The position numbers and the translations under genes are program-made. DNA of 64,000 nt from Icerya purchasi. Its lineage: Eukaryota > Arthropoda > Insecta > Hemiptera > Monophlebidae. Location: the NCBI GenBank assembly GCA_039619475.1, contig CM077116.1, positions 31,197,183-31,261,182 of the forward strand. The letters are read 5' to 3'. How positions within the stretch are numbered: the stretch's first letter is position 1; each line of letters begins with the position of its first letter. Below, one piece after another: positions 48,196 to 59,025 of the stretch. The notes beneath the pieces are model-generated. The model was not told the origin of the DNA. It searched no databases and saw only the letters and a program-made list of their open reading frames with translations.

Positions 48196-50663
48196 ATAAT
48201 GATGGATATCACTAACGACAATCGAAATGATAAAGAGTTGTAAGAAAAAACCTAACAAAGATCATGAAAGAATGATGAAAATTGTGAGAAAGGTGGTAAA
48301 AACACTGGAAAAATGGCATTAATTGACTAAAACGGTGTAAAAGTATTAAAATGTAGGAAAAAAACGAAAAATTTTGGAAAATTGGTTATAATGAGTCAAA
48401 AGTAATGAAAACGTTTACTACATGTCAATGTCACTACTTTCACATCTAAAATATTGCAAAGGTATAACTCAATGTCTAAGTTGTGAGGGTAATGTGATTA
48501 TTCTTTGTTAACCTCTTTATCATACACATATCAAACATAACAAAATATATATTTTTATCTCTCTCATTCTATAACTCTATCTGTAGCTGTGTTCATGCTT
48601 GAACGGATGTTTTCTACTAACACACTCATATATTTTACATGCATGCATACTCACCCACAATCACACATCATCCTGCATATACAATGACAATACAATTTCA
48701 GCATGCGTCTCTCTCTTCATAATCACGAATTCTAATCATAGGCATCATCTTACATTTCAAAAATAATAGTATGAGGGAAATTTAAAAAAAAAATGTAAAA
48801 TAAATCATCTTGGAACAATGCAAAGGGTGAGATAATAACTTTGCTAGCATGAATGTACATTTAGACTAATTTCATAACATTGAATTGAATGATAATGGTA
48901 TATAGCATGAACGGAATGGAATGAAGGATTCATTATGATTAGAAATATGATGTTGTTTTGTATGACTTTATAATAATGACTATACAGAAAAAAAAATTAT
49001 GTATGATTGGAAAAAACTGTATGAGAGAATAATTGATTTTAGGTAATTAAATAGTATACTTCGATTAATTTTAAAACATGTTGTAGGATTTTTTTCAGAA
49101 ATGTACAAAAGGAATATAAAGATTAATTGATATATTAATTTTAATGGCATGAACATATATTTAGAATAATTTCGTGTTATATTATTAAATTTTGAAGCTT
49201 GTTAGCATGAGGGAAAAGGAGTGATTGCTATGGTATGAGTAAAACGAACGAAGTGTTTTCATAGATTAGTGATTATATAGAAGAAAAAATGATGTATGAT
49301 CGGCTTTGTTATTAAAAAAGTAGTATGCTTGGACTAATTTAAAAAAAATGCATGATAGGTTATTGGAAGCGTACGGTGTATACATTCATAGATGCCGTGA
49401 TTCTATTACTTTTGTCATGTATGGAAAATAAAAAAATTAAAAATACTACTACAATTTCATGATGGTAAAAAAAAAAAAATGAAGAAAAAATTAATTCATG
49501 ATATAATTATGAGGAGTGAGTTCGTCATGTATGTTTACAACAATATGTTTTCTATAGGTTAGCTATTTGTGAATTGAGAAAAAAATTTAAATGATAAAAA
49601 ATAATATGTATGGTAGATTGAAAAAAAAAAAAATAATATGTTTGATGTGAAAATAAGTTAATGTCTTGTACAGAGATGATTGATTTTTTGGAAATGATAA
49701 AATATACTTAATTTGATTCTAAAATAATTATGCGTGATTTGAAATTTGAAAATAAATCACCCTGGAAGAATGGGGCGAAGAGACTTTTTCTACAATTTCA
49801 GGAAAAACTATGTTATGATAAGTAACAATGAAAGAGATGTATTCGTGGTAATGAAGCGAGTAGTGTCTGCGGGTTATAAATGTGTGCACAACATATTACA
49901 AAAGATTTGAACAAATGTTTGTGTAACAATTGAATAAATATATACTTGAGTTAATTTAATAACACAGAGAAAAAATATTATAGTATCGGCGAGGTTAGTA
50001 ATGTATGTTCAGAGGTCTTGACAGTGGGGCGCAAGTGGTAATAGTGGCGAGAATGAAGGAGAAAAGAAAATAATAATCTTTTAGTCAACCTTTTTATGTT
50101 TGATGTGATAATTGTTCACTGATAGATGCATGTATCTTCGACGTTTTTTATAATCAAGTTGTTGTTCTCGAGAATATATCTCTCATTCGCACGTTGCAAC
50201 TCTGATCTGCTTGTGCTAGCTCGTTTTTTTCTTTGAACATGCTGTGTCTCGTAAGCTAGTAGGTTTTCTACCTGTTGCTCTATTGATCAACACACCTCAT
50301 AGACAAAATATTTGTGAAATAAAAAAATATTAAATAACATGTGAACTTAATACATATTTTTATAAAAATGTGATTATGAAAGATTTTAAAAAATTTGAGA
50401 GAACTCTCCAGGTCTTAGGTTGTGACTTACAAATTAATGAAAACTCACACAGCTGTGGAAAATACTTGATGTACGTGATGTACATGAAAAAGTTGAACAG
50501 TTAGACTCGTTTGTTATAGAAAAAATAAAAAATAAAATTTTTTAATCTAGAAAGAAAATGATCAATTTATGTGGGATTATATTCGAAAATTAGACAATAA
50601 TTATGTACACTTTACACAACTGGTTCAGATTTTTGTAATATTCATCATTACCAGTACTTTAAG
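48196..50663. other. Right-arm non-coding part made of decayed periodic repeats
   Basis: Mirror of 41768-44235. The recurring motif reads AAATATACTT...TTAATTCTATAATATT on the plus strand, and TTATTATGAACGATAAGA occurs in related form further out at about 51592, 51861 and 52051. No gene recognised. Confidence 0.55.
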
Positions 50664-51083
50664 TTAAGAGGGGGGGGGGGGGAGATAGAGAAATAATGAA
50701 GGATTTTTCAAGTAATGACTCATCGAAGAACATTGTAAATGTGGCATTTTTGATGCATGCCATTCTCTGCTTGGCTTATACAGTGTATGCAAACACTTTC
50801 CGCCAGACATATCAATCATTGCTAGTTCAGTTACTCGAAAACCATAATCACAATCTATATGGATGCTGATATCTACAAAATATTCCACTATATCTGCTTG
50901 TTCTGATAATAATACAGGACCAATGATATTATGTACAGAAGATGTTGATCCTTCTGCTGTATAACCATCATCTGATTGCTGTGATGGAGGTGATGAAGTT
51001 GTATGTGGGACACTATCACTCGAAAATGAATTCTGAATAAATTCGTCGACTTTAATATCAATCGAATCGGTATTGTTATTCAT
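50664..51083 (-). CDS. Unrecognised protein, right-arm copy with altered C-terminus
   Basis: Mirror copy of the frame at 41348-41782. The first about 135 residues are the same. The homopolymer here has 13 bases instead of 12, which shifts the frame and ends the protein at 139 codons (ending LPPPPS). The difference shows either replication slippage or a sequencing error in the run. Whichever length is ancestral, the domain-like part (residues 60-115) is untouched. Confidence 0.45.
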   Translation of the reverse strand: MNNNTDSIDIKVDEFIQNSFSSDSVPHTTSSPPSQQSDDGYTAEGSTSSVHNIIGPVLLSEQADIVEYFVDISIHIDCDYGFRVTELAMIDMSGGKCLHTLYKPSREWHASKMPHLQCSSMSHYLKNPSLFLYLPPPPS

Positions 51084-52281
51084 GTTTGAATAATATTTTT
51101 AACTTTTTACTAAGAATGTAGAAAATTATTACTTTTAACGTTCAACAAATTCTACACGTTTAATGTAACACTAATACTGACTGCCTGAACAGATCCTTTC
51201 GAGATTCTAGCTCGATGCATGTCTTTGAAGAGGGCGGGTTGCACCAGAAAAACCACATTCCTTTGGTGAAAGCTGGTTACATACGCAGATGAACGAAATT
51301 TACAGGTGATCTTTGGGTTATGGGTGTTTGTGTGTAGGTGTGTACATGTCAACCGGTTTTTCTACAAAAGATATGAAGGAGAAGATCCGGGCAGACTCGA
51401 TGATCTTGACACATGATCGAAATCAACGGCATAGCAACATTCATGCAAGGAAATAAGCAGAGTACCTTTGCATTATGAGCGTATGCGGACATATTGGGGG
51501 AAAATATGGAAGATATTGAAAACAAAAAAAAAAAAAAATATTTAGAGTTTGAAAAAAATGAAATAATCTTAAACTAACAGATTCGAAAAAAATTATTATG
51601 AATGATAAGAAAATCATTGTTAGCAGATGGGTGCGTGGGAATGAATGGTATGGTTTCACTGTAGTTTCAGGGGGATGTACTCATGAAAAATAATAGAAAA
51701 GAATTGAAATTTGTGTAGGGTGGATAGGGGAGAGGGAAAATATGAAACAGCGTTAAATAAAAATATACTCGAATTAATTTTTGAATACTTACGTTTGGAA
51801 AAAGACTTTAGAGGGGAAAAAATATATTTTAGACTAATTCCATAATACATAGACATGAAAAATTATTATGAACAATATGAGGAATACCATTAGAAGATGT
51901 TTACGCAATCATACTAGTGAAGATATCAATGGATTTATTTTTAGAACCTGAGAAAAAAATAAAATAAGAAAATTATCAACGGACAGAGGAAATGATTGGA
52001 AGCGAAAAAAAATGTAATTAGGCTGATTCTATAATATTAGACTTGAAAAGTTATTATGAACGATAAGAGAACTACCGGTAGCAGATGAGTGCGAGGGAAC
52101 ATTATGTGCGAATGAAAGAGTGGCTAATACATTGACAGATTAATTTTTAGAATCGGAGAAACAAAAAAATATAAAAATTATGAACGTTCGGAAGAAATAA
52201 ACAGAAGCGTAAAAGAAAAATATACGTATGCTAATTCTATAATATTTTGACACGAAAATAAAATATATACGAAGTGGTGGT

Positions 52282-52321
<40 letters not shown>

Positions 52322-53100
52322 TATCGCGGTGTTTATTTCGGTGGCGACGGAGCGTGCATGGAATAGTACAGTGTACCTTTGTACAGGTTAACTCAATGCC
52401 TGATATGTGTGCAGGAATGGACGGTGTGCTTTTGCAATGAACGGAGAATACGTAAAAATAAAAATAAAAAAATCAATGGATTAAGTATAAGATCGGAAGC
52501 GGAAAAAGACGAAAAATATATATCAGGTGGCGGTGTATATGTGTGCGTGTGTGAACGTGTAGCGATCGTGAACAGGTTTCTATCGGTGGCGTGTGAGAGT
52601 GTGCATAGATGATCGGCTAGTTAATTTCAAAACGAACGACTGGAATTCACCTCACCTGGTGACAGTTTCAACTAGTTGCTGGAACATTTAAATATTTCCA
52701 TTACAGCCGCGGTCGCGCTTACATAATACATCTCGTAGCAGCACACTCGCCCGCTCTCATTCGACTGATGGAACGTTCAAATATTTTCTTTAAAAATAAA
52801 ATTTTAAAAAAAAAAATGCCAGAACGGAGCACGACTCGGAAAATTCCTTTAAATTTTGGGTTCTAAGTGTTGAGATTCAAACGTTTTTATCACTCCGGCA
52901 AAATTTTACCCCTCCCAACCTCGAAAAATTAAAATTAAAAAGTATGCTACATATATTACACGCAGAGTCATGTATAATACATACACATGATGATAGAAGG
53001 CGCGGGTATGGGAAAGCGAGTACACTTTCATGGCGGCTAAGGCTATGTTGAATATATGCGTGGAAACGGTGCGAGCGCATTTACAGATAACAGTATGAAC

Positions 53101-53481
53101 GGGGAATCGTAAAAATTTGAAGAAATTTTGGGGAAACTTGGGTGAATTTTAACCATATGGATACAAATTGGGGTGAACTTTCAGCACCTGTACACTAATT
53201 GGGGGTGAATTTTGACTACCTTGATGGGAATTAGGGATCGAATTAGCGGAACTGACCAGGGGAATCAGGGGTAAACAGGGAAAACTCGGAGGAAATCCGT
53301 GAAATCAGGGGAAACTTGGGGTAACTTTGGGCTCTAAAAGAGAAATTGGGGTTAATTTTTAGCACCCGGATGAGAATTTGGGGTGAAATTTCAGCAACTG
53401 TTCGGGAAAATCGGGGGAAACCGGGACACTCGGGGTACCTACCCCCGGGGAAAATTGGGGGGAAATCGGGGAAACTGGCCT
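53101..53481. repeat. Subterminal G-rich degenerate short repeats (right)
   Basis: Mirror of 38950-39330, with words such as GGGGAAA, GGGGTGAA and AATTGGGG in irregular succession next to the right terminus. Confidence 0.75.
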
Positions 53482-53504
53482 AGCTTGCCCATTTATTAGC
53501 TACT

Positions 53505-53510
53505 CCCATA
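53505..53510. other. 6-bp target duplication, right copy
   Basis: CCCATA directly after the final CT of the giant element; matches 38921-38926. Confidence 0.9.
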
Positions 53511-53785
53511 TAAAAGGGTCTTCACCTTGTTTATTCCTTGCTTACTCCTCTTTTTCTGCTGTACACAGAGTTTAATAGTAAATCTAGTAATTTTTCTCGT
53601 CCTAATACCCAAATTTTGAAAAATCTCTTGTAATCGTATACGTTACTGTTGATTATTTATTCAAATCCGAAGCAGTGTTTAATTTTTAAATTCTTTCGAT
53701 TTGTAAATTCACTTTTTTTGAATTAAAGAAAAATGTAATTAGGTTCAGGAACTTTTGTTAAAAAAAAAGAAACAACTGTTTTCCT

Positions 53786-54310
53786 AATTTTAACATTTAC
53801 TTTTTGTATGTACTTATAATTGTAATTTTAATAATCAATAATAAAATTACAGCTATAATAATCATTCGATGTCATGTCATTATTGTTAATTCTATTCGAT
53901 TTTTATTCCTTTTTTCTTACATAAACGCGACCACTTCGAAACTACACCTAATTATAATTTAGCTTTTTTATTATTTTTTCTGCAACTCCGAACCTTAATG
54001 TTCATGTCACACTAAATATCAATAAGGCTTTTATATACTGACTGATAAGGCGTGTGGGATTTATATAGCACTGGACATCCAATAAAATAACTCGCAAATA
54101 TTAATTGGAATGGTCGTTTCGCGTATATTTACATCAAACATTTTTAGCGGTATTTTTTCATTTCTGATTTTCATATAAACCTTTTTGTTGTATTTCGAAA
54201 TGAAAAAAAAACCCTGACACAGTGGAATCAAATAGAAAAAAAAATGATGCGCTTAGTCTGCTTAAAATTCGATAATGTGACGCGCTGTTGCCAACACGAA
54301 ATTATTCGTA
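53786..54310 (-). repeat. 0.5-kb dispersed repeat, copy 2
   Basis: Reverse-complement match to 34165-34711 with about 5% differences and small indels. The similarity fades on the outer side near 54310-54330. Confidence 0.8.
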
Positions 54311-54383
54311 GACACGGCACGGAAAGTGTACGCATACGGACATACCGAAACACAACAATATATCATAAGTTTATTTGGTATAG

Positions 54384-54959
54384 CAGGAGCGGATCCAGAG
54401 AGGCATTTGGGGGGAGGGATTATATTATTACGTAATATCTTCTACGATCGGTAGTAGATTTGAGAAATACGTTGTTTCATAAAGAAAATCAAATAACGAC
54501 CTCTTTAAAAATTTAAAAATGTTTTAAAAATACATAATTATTATAATTTAATTTAAATTTTGTTTTATTTTCAGGGAAAAATAAAAAAAATTATAATTAA
54601 GGAAGATAGTATTTTTATTAGACTATACTTCTTTTTTGTTTTTGTTAGTAATCCTATCCGAATTCTTTGTTCGTAAGCAAGTTTAAATTTATATATTTCT
54701 CATTGAACTATTTTCATTTAAATTACAAAATAAGAATTAAAAATAAATAAGAAAAGATCGATGACAGTTGGGTTTAAAATAAAATAAAAACGTAACATTA
54801 ATAGTTTTACTAGAAAACAGTATTAAATATTAGTTATAATTAAATTCATTGGTAACGTTTATTTTGTTATAGTATAAATTAAGTTTCTCTGTTATAATAA
54901 ATTTTTTCATAGAGGCTTTGGTTTTTTTTGGGGGGATGCCCCTCCTGAAACCACCACTG
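54384..54959. mobile_element. hAT-type MITE, 576 bp
   Basis: The left end reads CAGGAGCGGATCCAGAGAGG and the right end, inward, CAGTGGTGGTTTCAGGAGGG; both go on to GCAT and a run of six G or C. Such CAG-GGCGG-TCCAG ends are common in hAT MITEs. The inside is AT-rich and non-coding. The 8-bp flanks (TGGTATAG and TGTATGGA) do not match well. Confidence 0.65.
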
Positions 54960-56999
54960 TGTATGGATGTTTTGATTTTTTTTCTGAATATAGGTGAAAG
55001 GATAAAAAGATAGGAACGAGTTTCACTTGCAATACAGTCTAAATGTTTGGAGAATGTTAGTTTTGTAGTTCAATAAAATACATTAAAACAAAGAAAAAAA
55101 GAAAAAAAAAAATCCGTAATGTTCACAAACGACGAGTTAAATAATGTATCGATAACTCATTCTGAGATTAAAAATAGATGAGATGATAACTATTTTGCAT
55201 ATTAAAGATCACACGGGTTTTTTACATGCTAGCATTTGTCTGGTCTAGTATATATAAGCAAAAATAGTCCAGCACCGAGAGCTCGTTTAGTTTGTTAAGT
55301 CAAGGACATCGCTCATGCCTAGGTTTTGTTTCTTGTATTTGCCCACACACGTTGAACCTAACACAGCCAACGTTTATATACATACTATATATGTTGTGCA
55401 CACTAAATAAGCAGCTTGTAGTTTTTGCAGTGTCAGTGAAACAGCAATTTCTGAATTTGGAATCGATATGGGAAGTGAAAAAAAGGGAATGATTCTGCAA
55501 TCATTATTAAACAAAATAAGGACAAGTACGAAAAATGAGTAAAACAGAAGACGAAATGTAAAAATAATTGCAATTTACATATTTTGAAGAGTAATTGAAT
55601 AAAGAAATCCATCAGTTCATTAAAAAAGATACGGTCGGTAAAAACCGTAATGATTACGCGCAGGGCTATATTACAGTTCGCCGCGACATACACGTTTTGC
55701 CGCCACCATGGTGGAGCCACGACCCCACGGTAAAAAAAAAAACCTACAGGCTGTCTTTCGAAAATCATAAAGGCTTATTCGATTGTTACTCGTGGGTTTT
55801 CCAATCACAATGCTAATTGAATGCACCGTATACGCAACGCTGTTCCCTGAAAAAAAAAAAGAAAAGGGGGTAAGGTAGAAGTAATATAAACGTACGTAAT
55901 GAAAAACGTCGTTTATTTTCGATCGTACTCCGTGGTTTTCCCAATTACGAATATCTTTTGGAATTGTGTTATTTCGAAAAAAAAAATAACTCGACAAATC
56001 TACGTTCATTTTTATGATCATTATAAGGAAAAACAAAGTGGTGTTTTTAAATCATGTGGATTTTACGCTTCTGTTTATATTCGAGAAAAAAATTAAACGA
56101 ATGCAATTATGAGTCTTCTAAGTAGAACTAAATATATGTATGTACATATGTGTATATATGTATGTATGTATGTATGTAATTATTTCAAAAATCCCTATAT
56201 CGTATACGACGATGGTGCTTTGTTTATATTCAAAGAAGAAGAAGAAGAAGAAAAAAAATCGATGCCCGAAAAGACGCCCCCACATGTAAATTGTAAAACT
56301 ACAACCATTCTAGGGAGCATCGTCATTTTTTTCAAGTAAATGCACCGTTTGCTTATAACGATAAAAATCGTTGCACTTACCATAAATAAAATGATTTTAA
56401 TTACATATGTACATACATACACATACATATATACATTAAAAAAAAAGTTTTTTTTGTTTTGTTTTTTTGGTCTGTCAGTAAAGGGTACTGCCTTGCGTAC
56501 AATTAGTAGGGGAAGGAAATGAATCTTAACAGGTTAGGAAATACAGAATTTAAGTGACAGAGAATAGTTTTTAATAGTTAACAAAAAGTGTGACAGAATC
56601 GTAACAGGTATATTGTGTAGGGGGAACTTGGGAGCTAAAAATCGAAGGCAGACAGTCGTTCTGAAAAGGAAGAAGAACTTTTGAAGATTAAAAATTCACC
56701 GAATATAAAAAAGTTTTACGTAAAATTCAATATCGTATCCCTAGTTAGAATTGAAGCGTGTTTTATTTTCAATTTTTGATCATTTCAAACTATAAAGTGT
56801 AGTCCTGCTAGAAATAATGAAATTTACAAAACTACCGTAATGGTAACTGTCTACAGAAGAAATGCAAATTTGAGCAATTTAATCAAATTTACATTCATTT
56901 ATATAATCGCGTACTGATAGTTCTTTAAATATGTTTCAATTCTGAACAATTTCCATTAATCAGATGACTAATAATTGAGCTTTTCGTTGAACTGTTTAA
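54960..56999. other. Non-coding with microsatellites; partly GC-richer
   Basis: A (TATG)-type run is at about 56137-56178, a GAA run at 56233-56252 and a complementary (CATA)-type run at about 56401-56435. The two tetranucleotide runs could pair with each other. 55640-55820 is richer in G and C and holds GCCGCCACCATGG at 55700-55712 by chance or design. The phrase GTGGGTTTTCCAATCAC near 55792 recurs as GTGGTTTTCCCAATTAC near 55930. No gene recognised. Confidence 0.45.
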
Positions 57000-57160
57000 G
57001 GGGAACCACTAGTGTAAAACTTTCATAAAATCGATTTTTTGTTTCTTGCATTTTTCGATAGCTTCTACTTTTAAAAATAACTTACTAAAATTTTAAGTAT
57101 ATATTTCAAATAGTTTTTGCGTTATGGCCTTTTAAAAAGTAGCTCAGATACCCAGGTATA

Positions 57161-57740
57161 TACGAGAACCGTTCAAAAAGTAAGCTTCCCTATTTTTTAT
57201 TTTCGAAACTAATAAAGCTAGAAAAAAACCAACACCAGCATTGAATTCAGCATATTTTTATTTACTTTTTCACATATTCATCGTTTCAGTTTAAGCATTT
57301 GTCGAGTCGAGAAATTAACTTAGAATATCTTCCTCGTAGAAACTTGCCGCCAAATTTTGTAACCAGGTAAGAACGAAATTTTCCAACTCCTCGTTGGTCT
57401 CGAATTTTTTTGCATGGTACTTCATGACACACTCAGAAACTGGTCAAGAAGATCGAAAATGGTTTGGCGGTGATCGGATCGCAGAGTTTCTTCGATTTTT
57501 CGCACCAGTTCGTCTGAGATTACGGATGGTGCGCTGTTCCATTGCTCGTCCTCTACATTCGTTCTACCTCTTCGGAACTCACGGCACCATTTATGAACAT
57601 GTTGAACACTCATCACAGAACCATAAATTTTTACTTATGTTAGCGGCAGCGCATTTGTTATTCGTGTCTGATATTTGTGATTGTCGTTCGATTCGTGTCT
57701 GATATTTGTGATTGTCGTTCGATTCGTGTGTGAAATCTAT
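57161..57740 (-). mobile_element. mariner element with internal deletion
   Basis: In minus orientation. The 3' end lies at 57161, next to TA: TACGAGAACCGTTCAAAAAG followed by AAGCTTCCCTATTTT is a mariner-type TIR. The other TIR is missing. Coding parts: the N-terminal helix-turn-helix, MSVQHVHKWCREFRRGRTN (about 57560-57616), DELVRKIEETLRSD, and the transposase C-terminus, EELENFVLTWLQNLAASFY (about 57330-57390). The catalytic middle, with the DDD residues, is gone: the two ends join near 57420. It could have moved only with help from an intact relative. Confidence 0.85.
57660..57733. repeat. 31-bp direct repeat, 2.4 copies
   Basis: A 31-bp unit holding TTCGTGTCTGATATTTGTG occurs twice with no difference, then in part. 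It lies at the outer edge of the mariner's N-terminal side and may be why that terminus cannot be found. Confidence 0.9.
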
Positions 57741-57857
57741 ATACTGTCAGAGTTGTGAATTTCGGAGGAAAAAAAAATTAGCGGCTCTGAAAATTATGAA
57801 GAATAGCTCTTACAGCATGCTGATTGTGATGTAAATCACGCTGTATCGGCTTCAAAC

Positions 57858-58445
57858 ATGGAAGTCGATAATATAAAAGAAATGTTTGGTCGCTTGATTG
57901 ATAATTATGAAGTGAAATACATGAGGTATATTGGCAATGGTGATAGTGCTACATATAAAGGATTATTGGATCCTGTAGAAAAACTAGAGTTCAAGCACGA
58001 TTATCAGCCACTTGATCTAAAAGTTCAGAAAGCTCTGAAGTCAATATACGAGGACTTGACTAGACGTGAGTTGCTGGACAGATGTAAAGAAAATAATACG
58101 CAAAATAATAACGGAAGTTATAATGGTGTGTTGTGGCATTTTGCTCCGAAACATCTCCATAATGGCCTTAAAACCATCGAATTGTCTAACTACCTAGCTG
58201 TTGCCATTTTTAATGATGGTTTTTCATCAATTTTGAAAATATTAAGTGTAATGGGAGCAATAATTGGCCCTGCCGCATGAGAATATGCCGCTGAAAGAAA
58301 CCAAACGAGGTTACGAATAGCTAATCATCGTCACTTGGCTCCTTCGAAAGACGGTCGTTCAGCTCGCAGAAGAGCTTCAACAGCTCAGCAGGCACAGCTC
58401 GAAAAAGAAGAAAGTGCATTATATGGCCCTGGAACAGCAGATTAG
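57858..58445 (+). pseudogene. Mutator-like transposase, internally deleted, one stop
   Basis: Matches the family of Mutator-like transposases widespread in arthropods. Residues 1-40 carry the KYMRYIGNGDSATYKG block, which includes the conserved GDGDS-like catalytic stretch (here GNGDS, with the middle D changed to N). It jumps straight to the C-terminal HDYQPLDLKVQKALKSIYED region and the NNGSYNGVLWHFAPK block. About 100 or more residues are therefore missing. The frame stops at TGA (58278-58280) and the same frame goes on (EYAAERNQTRLRIANHRH) to the natural end, ALYGPGTAD, at 58445. Inactive. Confidence 0.8.
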
Positions 58446-59025
58446 CTCTAGGTATTTGTAACAACGAAATCACTACTTCTATCTTAGAGACGTTTTTCTC
58501 AAAACTACATTTTATAAATTTGCTGCAGTTCTAACTCCATAACAAATCATCCGATCGACGTAATTCTTATTTTATCTTATTTAGTACTTGATTCTCTATA
58601 CAATGACCCTCCAGTTTTTTGATAGCATAAAAATTGCAATTTTGGCATGCCAAAAATCATCAAATTTTTTAGCAAAATTTAGAATTTTTTTCAAAACTCC
58701 GCCAATTTTTTAAATTTAATATTACGTTATTGATATTGCACCTACGTAAAATTTTAAATCTCTTTAAATAATCCTTAAAAATATTCCATAGTCCGATAAC
58801 ATAAACTGAACGTTAATACAATTTGGTACATGAATATTACTGCTAATTCTTTCAATTGTGCTTAGAAAAACTTAAATGTTGCCCCATTAAAATTTTCCCA
58901 TATTTCCTGAAACTTAATAATATATTTTTCACATTTATTATCTAAATTGCTTTAAATTAAATAGTTTATTTCCATTAATAAAGTATGATTTTTCATATAT
59001 TACACTCGTTATGTTAATTTTATTT
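58446..59025. other. Non-coding AT-rich, probably 3' part of the Mutator-like element
   Basis: No gene. The sequence may contain the missing 3' region of the Mutator-like element, but no inverted copy of the 57000 end was seen. Confidence 0.4.

Larger units (their letters stand above)
38927..53504. mobile_element. Giant palindromic Polinton-like element, 14.6 kb
   Basis: The left end starts AGTAGCTAATAAATGGGC, and the right end is its exact reverse complement, ending CT. CCCATA flanks both sides. A 6-bp duplication and 5'-AG...CT-3' ends are hallmarks of Polintons (Mavericks), which normally are 15-20 kb with TIRs of some hundred bp. Here the inverted repeat takes up about 6,474 bp on each side (38927-45400 and 47031-53504), leaving a 1,630-bp spacer. 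Positions on the two arms add up to 92431 throughout. I could not recognise a protein-primed polymerase, integrase, packaging ATPase, protease or capsid gene, so the Polinton link rests on the ends only. It is probably non-autonomous and mobilised in trans. Confidence 0.8.
47031..53504 (-). repeat. Right arm of the giant inverted repeat
   Basis: Reverse-complement partner of 38927-45400. Its inner edge at 47031 lies inside a reading frame that runs from the spacer into the arm and stops at 47051. The right junction therefore looks like original contiguous sequence, and the left arm looks like the later copy. Confidence 0.93.
57000..58445 (+). mobile_element. Mutator-like element remnant with nested mariner
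   Basis: It starts GGGGAACCACTAGTG at 57000, a plausible terminal sequence, and holds a Mutator-like transposase remnant at 57858-58445. The mariner at about 57161-57740 lies between. The right terminus was not found, so the boundaries are tentative. Confidence 0.5.

Noticed and set aside
38927..53504. Palindrome as a sequencing or assembly artefact
   Set aside because: Flanking host DNA is not mirrored, a 6-bp duplication sits exactly at both edges, the arms differ in some bases and the spacer is unique. Only read-level data can exclude it fully.
54376..54967. 8-bp target duplication for the hAT-type MITE
   Set aside because: TGGTATAG and TGTATGGA do not match beyond chance, so no duplication is claimed.
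55595..55816. A gene starting near the strong initiation-like GCCGCCACCATGG
   Set aside because: The frame from that ATG is short and the surrounding frames on both strands carry no recognisable domain.
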